Shown here one piece after another: positions 27,346 through 34,803 of a stretch of DNA of 64,000 nt. The position numbers and the translations under genes are program-made. Location of the stretch: NCBI RefSeq assembly GCF_001718835.1, contig NZ_CP013444.1:3100001-3164000 (forward strand), written 5' to 3'. Source of the DNA: Burkholderia cepacia (GTDB lineage Bacteria > Pseudomonadota > Gammaproteobacteria > Burkholderiales > Burkholderiaceae). A model generated the notes under the pieces. It saw nothing but the letters and a program-made list of their open reading frames with translations. It did no database searches and was not told the DNA's origin. The stretch's first letter is position 1, and every line of letters starts with the position of its first letter.

Positions 27346-27636
27346 TAGGGCCTGTTCACGCTAATAACGGGCTTGCGAACGTGCCTTGCCGGTCGCAGTG
27401 CAAGGAGCACGGAGCGCCGTTTGGCCGAGCCAAACAAGCGACGCGCGACGCCGCAATGCGGCCGGCAAGGCACGTTCCCCTGATCTTAAAAATTCATTCT
27501 CGGGGCTGGCCGCCAGAAGGGCCGATCGCCGCGTCATGCTCCTTGCGAATACGCCCGGTATTCGCTGCGTCCCATTCCTTGCGCTCGGCCCTTCTGGCGG
27601 CCAGCGCAAGCCCGTTATTAGCGTGAACAGGCCCTA
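27346..27636. mobile_element. 291-bp MITE-like element with 32-bp perfect terminal inverted repeats
   Basis: The left end (27346-27377, TAGGGCCTGTTCACGC...) and right end (27605-27636) are exact reverse complements over 32 bp. If the outer TA is a target duplication, the ends are 30-bp repeats starting GGGCC, as in IS630/Tc1-type elements. Inside are two long hairpins. Arm A is 27381-27392 with 27462-27473, extendable with mismatches and tipped by GTTTGGC-CGA-GCCAAAC. Arm B is 27505-27525 with 27585-27605, tipped by CGAATAC-GCCCG-GTATTCG. No transposase is encoded. It separates gspF and gspE in an otherwise tightly packed operon. Confidence 0.85.
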
Positions 27637-27665
27637 GTTGCGGAATCGCGAACGCCTTCGGATCG

Positions 27666-28850
27666 CTATCCGATGCTGCCGGCCAATTCGAAGATCGGCA
27701 TGTAGAGCAGCAGGACCACCGCGCCGACCGTCGCGCCCACCGCGAGCATCAGCACCGGCTCGAACACCTTGCTGAGCATTTCGATCGAGCGGTCGAGCGC
27801 GCCGTCGTGAAACTGGGCGATGTGCTCGCACATCCCGCCGAGGTCGCCGCTTTGCTCGCCGACGCGCAGCAGCCGCTCGGCGACCGACGTCGTGAGCGCA
27901 TGCGCGGCGAGCACGGACGCGACCGGACGCCCGGCGCGCAGCTCGGTCAGCGCGGCGCCGAGCCGCGCCCGGAAATGCTCGGGCAGCGTCTTGCCGGACA
28001 GCTCCAGCGCCGCGATCACCGGCGTGCCGCCCGCGATCAGCAGGCCGACCGTCCGATAGAACCGCGTGAGCGCGAACAGCGCGCAGACGTCGCGCACTTT
28101 CGGCGCGCGCCACATCAGCCGCTGCGCCGCCCGCCTGACGGCCGTCGAGCGCACCGCCAGCGCCGCGCCGGCGAACGACGCCGCGACCGCCGCGCCGACC
28201 GCCATCCCGTTCTCGCGCAGCAGCGTCGCCCACCAGAGCATCGCCTGCGCGGTCGCCGGCAGCGTGGTCAGCGACTCGAACACCACCGCGAAGCGCGGAA
28301 TCACGAAGAACGCCATGAACAGCAGGATCGCGACGCCCACGCCGATCACGACGGCCGGGTAGATCAATGCGCCCATGACCCGCTTGCGAATCTGTTCGAT
28401 TCGCACTTCGTATTGCTGATAGCGCTTCAGCGCGACGGGCAGCTGGCCGCTGCCTTCCGACGATTCGACCGTCGCGACGAGCAGCGGCGGAAAGACGTCC
28501 GGCTGCTGCGCGAGCGCCTTCGACAGCGGCTGCCCTTCGACCATCACCGCGAGAATCCGGTCGATCACGTGCTTCGCCGCCTTGCCCGCGTCCGCCTTGT
28601 CGCGCAGCGCCTCGAGCGCCTCGATCAGCACGAGGCCCGCGTCGAGCAGCGTCGACAGCTCCTGCAGGAACAGCGCGAGCGCGAATTTCGGCGCGCGGCC
28701 GCGGCGCCCGAGGCGCGCGTCGCGGCGAATCTCCAGCACGGCGATGCCTTGCACGGCGAACCGGGCGCGCACTTCCGCCGCGCTCGCGCCTTCCACCGTC
28801 TGCTGCACGATCCGGCCGTCGGCCAGCATGCGTATGCGAAAGGTCTCCAT
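27666..28850 (-). CDS. gspF: Type II secretion inner-membrane protein GspF
   Basis: This 394-aa polytopic platform protein has two homologous cytoplasmic helical domains (about 60-180 and 265-375). Signatures are FLQELSTLLDAGLVLIEALE, SEGSGQLPVALKRYQQYE, then FALTRFYRTVGLLIAGGTPV and VGEQSGDLGGMCEHIAQF. Membrane helices lie near 165-190, 220-240 and at the C-terminus. GspF couples the ATPase to pseudopilin polymerisation. The ATG at 28850 is preceded by GGAGG. The transglycosylase stop is 3 bases upstream. Confidence 0.9.
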   Translation of the reverse strand: METFRIRMLADGRIVQQTVEGASAAEVRARFAVQGIAVLEIRRDARLGRRGRAPKFALALFLQELSTLLDAGLVLIEALEALRDKADAGKAAKHVIDRILAVMVEGQPLSKALAQQPDVFPPLLVATVESSEGSGQLPVALKRYQQYEVRIEQIRKRVMGALIYPAVVIGVGVAILLFMAFFVIPRFAVVFESLTTLPATAQAMLWWATLLRENGMAVGAAVAASFAGAALAVRSTAVRRAAQRLMWRAPKVRDVCALFALTRFYRTVGLLIAGGTPVIAALELSGKTLPEHFRARLGAALTELRAGRPVASVLAAHALTTSVAERLLRVGEQSGDLGGMCEHIAQFHDGALDRSIEMLSKVFEPVLMLAVGATVGAVVLLLYMPIFELAGSIG

Positions 28851-28852
28851 CG

Positions 28853-29365
28853 TCACCTCCGCCATGCGTCGAGCATGGCGATGCTGGCGTCGCGATCGGT
28901 CGTCAGCTGTCGGTACTCGCGCCAGACCTTGGTCGCGTAGGCCTTGCGCGCCGGCTCGCGTTTCGGCGAGGAGCCGGCGTTGTACGCGCCGACCGCATTC
29001 CACGTGTAGCCATGCCGGTCGATGAATCCGGCGAGAATCGATGCACCGGTGTCGATCGACGTGCAGGGTTCGTCGATCAGGCGCTTGTGCGTGACACCGA
29101 CCTTGATGAGGCGCGGCAGATGCGAGCTGTTGATCTGCATCAGCCCGATGTCGTAGGTGCCGTTGCGGTTGTGGTTCATCGCGCGGGGATTCATCGCCGA
29201 CTCCACCTTCGCGATCGCGGCGAGCAGCAGCGGATCGATGCCGTGCCGCTCCCCCGCCTTCGTGAAGCAATCCTGGGCTGCGGCGCCGGACACGCCGGCG
29301 GCGAACAGCGCCGCCGCGGCGAGCCAGCGACGCAGGCCCTTACATACCGTAGACGAGGTCCGCAT
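28853..29365 (-). CDS. Lytic transglycosylase within the secretion operon
   Basis: This 170-aa periplasmic enzyme has a signal peptide (WLAAAALFAAGVSGAAAQ) and a soluble lytic transglycosylase domain. Catalytic Glu is in LAAIAKVESAMNPRA, with GTYDIGLMQINSSHLPRL and AVGAYNAGSSPKRE. It resembles IagB/PilT-type muramidases that open peptidoglycan for secretion machines. It overlaps gspG by 26 bases when started at 29365 (GGGAG upstream); an ATG at 29383 is also open. Placement between gspG and gspF suggests a dedicated assembly role. Confidence 0.85.
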   Translation of the reverse strand: MRTSSTVCKGLRRWLAAAALFAAGVSGAAAQDCFTKAGERHGIDPLLLAAIAKVESAMNPRAMNHNRNGTYDIGLMQINSSHLPRLIKVGVTHKRLIDEPCTSIDTGASILAGFIDRHGYTWNAVGAYNAGSSPKREPARKAYATKVWREYRQLTTDRDASIAMLDAWRR

Positions 29366-29780
29366 CGTTGCCGCTCCCGCCAACCCGTCCGTCCTTGCCG
29401 AGCGACACGATCTCCGCCTCGCTGTCGCGGCCCGGCACGTTCCATTGATATGCGCGGCCCCAGCCGTCCTTCGGCACCGCCTTCGCGAGATACGGCCCGT
29501 TCCAGCCGTCTGCGTTCTGCGGCTGCTTGACGAGCGCGTCGAGCCCCTCGTCGGCGCTCGGATAGCGGCCGGTGTCGAGCCGGAATTGCGTGACGGCGTC
29601 GCCGAGCGTCTTCATTTGCGCTTCGGTCGACCTGACCTTTGCCTTGTCGACCTGCGAGAACAGCTTCGGCCCGACGTAGCCGGCCAGCAGCGCGATGATC
29701 AGCAGCACGACCAGCAGCTCCAGCAGGGTGAAGCCCTTCTGGCCGCGCCGCTTGGTCCATGTCGGATAGTTCGGTTTCAC
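29340..29780 (-). CDS. gspG: Major pseudopilin GspG
   Basis: This 146-aa protein has the prepilin leader RRGQKG, then FTLLELLVVLLIIALLAGYV (Phe1, Glu5). The classic GspG body follows: GPKLFSQVDKAKVRSTEAQM, LDTGRYPSADEGLDALVKQP, GWNGPYLAKAVPKDGWGRAY and EIVSLGKDGRVGG with Ca-binding acidic residues. It is the main subunit of the periplasmic pseudopilus and the first gene of the operon. The GTG start at 29780 has GAGGG upstream. Confidence 0.92.
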   Translation of the reverse strand: MKPNYPTWTKRRGQKGFTLLELLVVLLIIALLAGYVGPKLFSQVDKAKVRSTEAQMKTLGDAVTQFRLDTGRYPSADEGLDALVKQPQNADGWNGPYLAKAVPKDGWGRAYQWNVPGRDSEAEIVSLGKDGRVGGSGNDADLVYGM

Positions 29781-29998
29781 GTTGTATGCCCTCGGTAGAG
29801 ATCCCGGCGTGCTTCGCTGCCGGGGGCCGTCGTGTCGCAGACGGCGGGTGAATGGGGCGCTTTCGGATTACGTGTTCGACTGCGGGAAAGCGCCGATCGA
29901 TGACGTCATTTTCCGAATGTGAGGAGAGCGTCGCAATTTTCATAAACGAAGTCTCAACGCGCGTCGAGACGCACGTCACGCACGCGCCGTAAACGATC

Positions 29999-30026
29999 GA
30001 GCCGCACGCCTTGCGGCGTGCGGCTC
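29999..30026 (-). terminator. Hairpin after the LPMO gene
   Basis: GAGCCGCACGCC (29999-30010) pairs perfectly with GGCGTGCGGCTC (30015-30026) around a 4-nt loop. It lies 22 bases past the LPMO stop. No T-run follows on the minus strand, so it may stabilise the 3' end rather than terminate by itself. Confidence 0.6.
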
Positions 30027-30048
30027 GCGTGACGTCCTCCTCGCGTCG

Positions 30049-31509
30049 TTACTTGCTACATGCGCCCAGGTCCTTCCACACCTTGCCGGTGTGGTCGGCG
30101 CCCGTCGTCGCCGGCGTGCCCGGCACTTCGTTCTGGGTCCACCAGCGCGCCTCGTAGGTGCGGCCGTTGTGCTGCACCTTCGCGCCGCCCGTATAGGCCG
30201 TGCCCTGCTTCCACGCCGCCTGGCACTGCGCGCCTTCGCCGCCGCCGGATTCGCCGACGAGCTTGAACGTCGCGGTTTCCTGCTTCAGCGTGCCGCCGTC
30301 GATCTGCGACGTCGCCACGGCCGTGTGCGAGCCCGCCTTCGCGTTCGCGATGTCGACGTTCACGTCGCCCTGCATCCGCATCGTCATCGACTTCGAGCCG
30401 ACGAGCGAATTCGCCGCGTCATACACCTTCACGGTGACGCTGGTGTCCTTCGAGTGGTTGAACTTCAGGAAGAACTTCGCGGTCGCCTTGCCGTTCTGGA
30501 TCTTGAACTCCGGGTTGCTGGTGATGCTGAAGCCTTCGTCGATGCCGCCCTCGGGCTTCTGCTCGATCGTCGTTTCGGTGCGCACGATGCCGCTGCCGCT
30601 CTTCGCGTACACGTCGTTCTTGCCGAGCGACGGCTCGATGCGGCCGTCGCGCTCGATGCCCGCCAGCAGGTTCGCCGACTGCACGCGGTTGATTTCCTTC
30701 GCGAGCAGCATCGGCCACATGTTGCGTTCGCCCTGCTCGGCCGTCGCGATCGTCACGGTCGACTTCATCGACGGCACTTCGCCGCCCGACTTGAACACGC
30801 GGTTCGTGACCTTGTCGCCGGCCTTCAGGTCCATCGTCGGCGCGATGCTGCCGACCGACGACCAGCTCGGCTTGCCCGGATCGGTCGGGCCGCCGTCCGA
30901 CTTGATGTTCAGGTCGGCGACGTTGTAGAACATGCCGGCCGTGTCGCCGACGTGCCACGTGGTCAGCATCACGTGATGGCCGGTGCGATCCGACGGGATC
31001 GTGCAGCTATGCGGGCCGATTTCGTCAGCTTTCTTCATGCCGCCGTCGATCGTGCAGAACGGCGTCAGGTCGAACTGGTCGCGGGTGAGCGCCTGGTTCG
31101 GGTTCCAGCCCTGCTTCGTCAGGTAGTACTTGAATTCCTTCGTCACGTGCGGCGCGGTGAACGTCCACTTGAATTTCTGCGCGCCCGGCTTGATGTCGTT
31201 GATCTTCCAGCGATCGACGGTCTGCTCGTTGAGCTCGCTGAACTGCGTGACGCCGCCGCTCGCGATCTGGCCGTCCGGCGCGCCGGCCTGCGGGAAGCCT
31301 TGCTTGCCTTCGATGCTTTGCGGCTCCCACGTGACCGAGCCGCAGTTGAAGTTCTGGGCCGCGCCTTGCTTCGAGCTGCACAGCAGGTTGCGCGACGGCG
31401 GATCGGCGAGGTAGCCGTGCGCAAACGCATGCTGGGCGAAGAACATCGATGCGCACGCGACGAGCGGCGACAGGGTGAAGAGGGTCTTTTTCGCTGTTCT
31501 GGTTCTCAT
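30049..31509 (-). CDS. AA10 lytic polysaccharide monooxygenase, chitin-binding (GbpA-like)
   Basis: This 486-aa secreted copper enzyme oxidatively cleaves crystalline chitin. The signal peptide ends AQHAFA, leaving His31 as the mature N-terminus, the first ligand of the copper histidine brace (HGYLADPPSRNLLC). The second His lies in HHVMLTTWHVGDTAGMFY. The AA10 domain spans about 31-215, then two GbpA-type modules (about 225-430) and a C-terminal CBM5/12 chitin-binding motif (AWKQGTAYTGGAKVQHNGRT, YEARWWTQNEVPG). It is divergent from the chitinase gene. Adjacency to the secretion genes makes type II export likely. The frame stays open far upstream, but only the ATG at 31509 precedes a signal peptide. 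Confidence 0.92.
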   Translation of the reverse strand: MRTRTAKKTLFTLSPLVACASMFFAQHAFAHGYLADPPSRNLLCSSKQGAAQNFNCGSVTWEPQSIEGKQGFPQAGAPDGQIASGGVTQFSELNEQTVDRWKINDIKPGAQKFKWTFTAPHVTKEFKYYLTKQGWNPNQALTRDQFDLTPFCTIDGGMKKADEIGPHSCTIPSDRTGHHVMLTTWHVGDTAGMFYNVADLNIKSDGGPTDPGKPSWSSVGSIAPTMDLKAGDKVTNRVFKSGGEVPSMKSTVTIATAEQGERNMWPMLLAKEINRVQSANLLAGIERDGRIEPSLGKNDVYAKSGSGIVRTETTIEQKPEGGIDEGFSITSNPEFKIQNGKATAKFFLKFNHSKDTSVTVKVYDAANSLVGSKSMTMRMQGDVNVDIANAKAGSHTAVATSQIDGGTLKQETATFKLVGESGGGEGAQCQAAWKQGTAYTGGAKVQHNGRTYEARWWTQNEVPGTPATTGADHTGKVWKDLGACSK

Positions 31510-31806
31510 CTGGTTGAGTTTGATTGAGGGTTGATCGGAAATTCGTTCAGCTGACGGATCGCGAGCGTTTCGCCGCGAATCGCGCGCCGCACGGCGCTGC
31601 CGACGAGACGCGGATCGCAGTATCGCGATGCGCGACGCATTGGCGAATCTTCCTAAACGATCTCTCAAAGAAACCCGCTCGCCCGCCGCGAAACGGCGGG
31701 CGCCGCGCGCGGGTCTTGAGATTGTCTTCAGATTCGTTGTCGTCGATCCGCGGCTGAAAAAGAATGTGCGAGCTTTTCCGGCACCCCTCTTCAAACACAA
31801 GGATGG
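31510..31806. other. Divergent promoter region of LPMO and chitinase
   Basis: No gene is seen in these 297 bases. The region serves both chitinolytic genes and has a moderately AT-rich centre near 31725-31780. I could not define a clear shared operator by eye. Confidence 0.4.
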
Positions 31807-34689
31807 ATGGCAATCAAATTGAAATCGAACAAACGCATTCCCGGCATCGCGGCGCATGGCCGCTCTTTGCGTCGTGAGCATCTCGCCTTTGCGACCCTCG
31901 CCGCCGCCAGCGCGCTGTGCTTCGCGAACGCCGCATTCGCCGCGCCCGGCAAGCCGAGCCTGAAGCAGTACGAAATCACGTCGCAGCCGCACGGCTTCGT
32001 CGAGATCGATCTGCAGAAGGCCAACGGCGGCGCCCCGACGTACAAGGACGTCGTCAAGCTGAACAAGAAGGTCGACGTGCCGCTGCCGTTCGACATCTGG
32101 AGCAACGGCACCGCGGTGAAGGCCGTCGCGGTGGTCGACGGCGTCGTCGATCCGACGTCCGAGATCAGCATGACCCCGGGCGGCACGCAAAGCGGCAAGG
32201 TCGTCGCCAACGTGAAAACGCCGGGCTCGAAGAAGATGCAGGTGCGCGTGATCGACGAGAAAGGCGCGTCGTCCGACAGCGCGCCGCTGGACGTGATGGT
32301 GTTCGACACGATCCCCGAGCTCGCCGACAACCTGCCGAACAACGCGGACAAGAACCACAAGCCCTATGCGAACAAGTCGGGCTCGGTGGTCGGCACGTAC
32401 TTCGCGACGTGGTCGATCTACGAGCGCAACTTCAGCGTGGACAACGTGCCGGTTGAGAACCTCACGCACATGCTGTACGGCTTCGTTCCGATCTGCGGCG
32501 GCAAGGACGTGAACGCGTCGCTCGCGAAGGACCTGCCGGGTTCGTTCAACACGCTGCAGCAGAGCTGCGCGGGCCTGCCCGACTTCAGCGTGACGATTCA
32601 CGACATCTACGGCGAGATGTCCAAGCAGCTGCCTGGACAGGGCGCGAACTCGAAGCTCAAGGGCGTGCTCGGCCAGATGATGGCCGCGAAGAAGCGCAAT
32701 CCCGACCTCAAGATCCTGCCGTCGATCGGCGGCTGGACGCTGTCCGACCCGTTCTTCTTCATGCACGACGCGGGCAAGCGCAAGGTGTTCGTCGATTCGG
32801 TCGGGCAACTGCTGCGCACGTGGAAATTCTTCGACGGCGTGGACATCGACTGGGAATTCCCGGGCGGCAAGGGCGTGAACCCGAACCTCGGCGATCCGCA
32901 GAAGGACGGCCAGCTGTACGTCACGCTGATGAAGGAGCTGCGCCAGATGCTCGACGGCCTGTCGAAGGAAACCGGCAAGACCTATCAGCTGACGTCGGCG
33001 ATCGGCGCGGGCAAGGACAAGATCGACGTGGTGAACTACAAGGACGCCACGAAGTACATGGACTACATCTTCGACATGACGTACGACTTCTACGGTGCGT
33101 TCAGTCTGACGGATCTGGGTCATCAGGCGGCGGTCTACGCGCCGAAGTGGGCGCCGGACACAAAGTACACGACCGACAACTCGATCAACGCGCTGCTCGC
33201 CCAAGGCGTCGATCCGAAGAAGCTCGTGGTCGGCGCGGCCGCCTATGGCCGCGGCTGGACCGGCGTGTCGGGCTACGCGGACGGCAACCCGTTCACGGGC
33301 ACCGCGAAGGGGCCGCACAAGGGTCAATGGGAGCCGGGCATCCTCGACTACAAGAAGCTCAAGGCGGAGATGATCGGCCCGAACAACGCCGGCATCAACG
33401 GCTACGAGTACCACTACGACCAGACCGCGGAAGCGCCGTACGTGTTCAACAAGAGCACGGGCGACCTGCTCACGTTCGACGATCCGCGCTCCGTCGTCGC
33501 GAAGGGCGACTACGTGCGCAAGCATCAGCTCGGCGGCCTGTTCTCGTGGGAAATCGACGCGGACAACGGCGACATCCTGAACGCGATGCACAAGGGTCTC
33601 GGCCACGACGACAACGGCGGCGGCGGCGCGGAGAACCATGCGCCGGTCGCGAACGCCGGCGCCGACATGACGGTCACCGGGCCGCAGACGGTCACGCTCG
33701 ACGCGTCGAAATCGCGCGACCCCGACGGCGACAAGCTCACGTTCAAGTGGGAGCAGGTCGGCGGCGACCCGCTGAAGATCGCCAATCCGGCGAGCGCGAA
33801 GGCAACCGTCGACGTCCCGGGCGTGAAGCAGGACACGAAGTACACGTTCCGCGTGACCGTGACCGATCCGGCGGGCCTGAACGACGCCGCGCAGGTCGTC
33901 GTGACCGCGAAGGCGGACGGCGCGGTCGAGCCGCCGCCGGCGGAAAACCGTCCGCCGGTCGCGCGCGTCACCGGCCCGGCAAGCGCGTCGGCCGGCCAGG
34001 GCGTGGTGCTGTCGGCCGAGAAGTCGACGGACCCGGACGGCGACAAGCTGACGTTCCAGTGGACGGTGCCGGCCGGCATCGACGCGAAGCCGGCCGGCGC
34101 GACGCTGAGCTTCACCGCGCCCGAACTGGCGAAGGACCAGTCGTTCACGTTCGCGGTCAAGGCCAGCGACGGCAAGCTGTCGTCCAGCGCGACGCATACG
34201 GTCCTCGTGAAGGCGAAGGATGCGGGCGGCGGCAACGGCGGCGGCGAAGGCGGCAAGTACCCGGCGTACAAGGCCGGCACGCAGTACAACGCCGGCGATA
34301 TCGTGTCGAACCTTGGCAAGCTTTACCAGTGCAAGCCGTTCCCGTACAGCGGATGGTGCTCCGGCGCGCCGAGCGCGTACGAGCCCGGCAAGGGCTTCGC
34401 ATGGAGCGACGCATGGACGCTCTATGGCGATGACGGCGGCAACGGCGGCGGCGAAGGCGGCGGCAACGGCGGCGGTGGCAACGGCGGCGAAGGCGGCAAC
34501 GGCGGCGGCGACCACCCGCAGTACAAGGAAGGCACGAAGTACAACGCCGGCGACATCGTGTCGAACAACGGCAAGCTGTACCGCTGCAAGCCGTTCCCGT
34601 ACACCAACTGGTGTTCGATGGCTGCGTGGGCCTACGAGCCGGGCAAGGGCACCGCATGGGACCAGGCATGGGAGGTGCACAAGGAATAA
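31807..34689 (+). CDS. Secreted modular GH18 chitinase with duplicated CBM5/12
   Basis: This 960-aa extracellular chitinase has a long signal peptide ending about residue 46 (CFANAAFA). An Ig-like N-terminal module follows (about 50-180). The GH18 barrel (about 195-600) has the catalytic motif D343-G-V-D346-I-D348-W-E350, with Glu350 as acid. Two PKD/Ig-like repeats (about 609-702 and 711-805) each contain DPDGDKLTF. Gly/Asn-rich linkers separate two near-identical CBM5/12 modules (about 818-873 and 903-960), each with YNAGDIVSN and KPFPY. It degrades chitin together with the divergent LPMO. The ATG at 31807 has AAGGA close upstream. Confidence 0.93.
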   Translation: MAIKLKSNKRIPGIAAHGRSLRREHLAFATLAAASALCFANAAFAAPGKPSLKQYEITSQPHGFVEIDLQKANGGAPTYKDVVKLNKKVDVPLPFDIWSNGTAVKAVAVVDGVVDPTSEISMTPGGTQSGKVVANVKTPGSKKMQVRVIDEKGASSDSAPLDVMVFDTIPELADNLPNNADKNHKPYANKSGSVVGTYFATWSIYERNFSVDNVPVENLTHMLYGFVPICGGKDVNASLAKDLPGSFNTLQQSCAGLPDFSVTIHDIYGEMSKQLPGQGANSKLKGVLGQMMAAKKRNPDLKILPSIGGWTLSDPFFFMHDAGKRKVFVDSVGQLLRTWKFFDGVDIDWEFPGGKGVNPNLGDPQKDGQLYVTLMKELRQMLDGLSKETGKTYQLTSAIGAGKDKIDVVNYKDATKYMDYIFDMTYDFYGAFSLTDLGHQAAVYAPKWAPDTKYTTDNSINALLAQGVDPKKLVVGAAAYGRGWTGVSGYADGNPFTGTAKGPHKGQWEPGILDYKKLKAEMIGPNNAGINGYEYHYDQTAEAPYVFNKSTGDLLTFDDPRSVVAKGDYVRKHQLGGLFSWEIDADNGDILNAMHKGLGHDDNGGGGAENHAPVANAGADMTVTGPQTVTLDASKSRDPDGDKLTFKWEQVGGDPLKIANPASAKATVDVPGVKQDTKYTFRVTVTDPAGLNDAAQVVVTAKADGAVEPPPAENRPPVARVTGPASASAGQGVVLSAEKSTDPDGDKLTFQWTVPAGIDAKPAGATLSFTAPELAKDQSFTFAVKASDGKLSSSATHTVLVKAKDAGGGNGGGEGGKYPAYKAGTQYNAGDIVSNLGKLYQCKPFPYSGWCSGAPSAYEPGKGFAWSDAWTLYGDDGGNGGGEGGGNGGGGNGGEGGNGGGDHPQYKEGTKYNAGDIVSNNGKLYRCKPFPYTNWCSMAAWAYEPGKGTAWDQAWEVHKE
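34432..34512 (+). repeat. Gly-Asn-Glu coding repeat between chitin-binding modules
   Basis: Iterated GGCGGCAAC/GGCGGCGAA units encode a flexible GGNGGGEGGG-type linker. A shorter version lies before the first module near 34225-34252. The duplicated modules plus linkers suggest recent internal duplication and possible slippage between strains. Confidence 0.8.
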
Positions 34690-34761
34690 GCCGACGTCCG
34701 GCCGCGCCGCGGCCGGCATGAAACCCGCGTCTCACGCGTCCGGCATCCGCTGATGCCGGCC

Positions 34762-34790
34762 AGGCCCTCGCCTCGCGCGAGGGCCTTTTC
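34762..34790 (+). terminator. Rho-independent terminator of the chitinase gene
   Basis: GGCCCTCGC (34763-34771) pairs with GCGAGGGCC (34777-34785) around five bases and is followed by TTTT. It lies about 75 bases past the chitinase stop. Confidence 0.85.
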
Positions 34791-34803
34791 GTTTACGCGT
34801 CCG

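Noticed and set aside
30049..34719. One open frame continuing from the LPMO gene antisense across the whole chitinase gene
   Set aside because: The region opposite the chitinase codes Arg/His/Val-rich sequence typical of antisense frames in GC-rich DNA. The LPMO has its own ATG and signal peptide at 31509.
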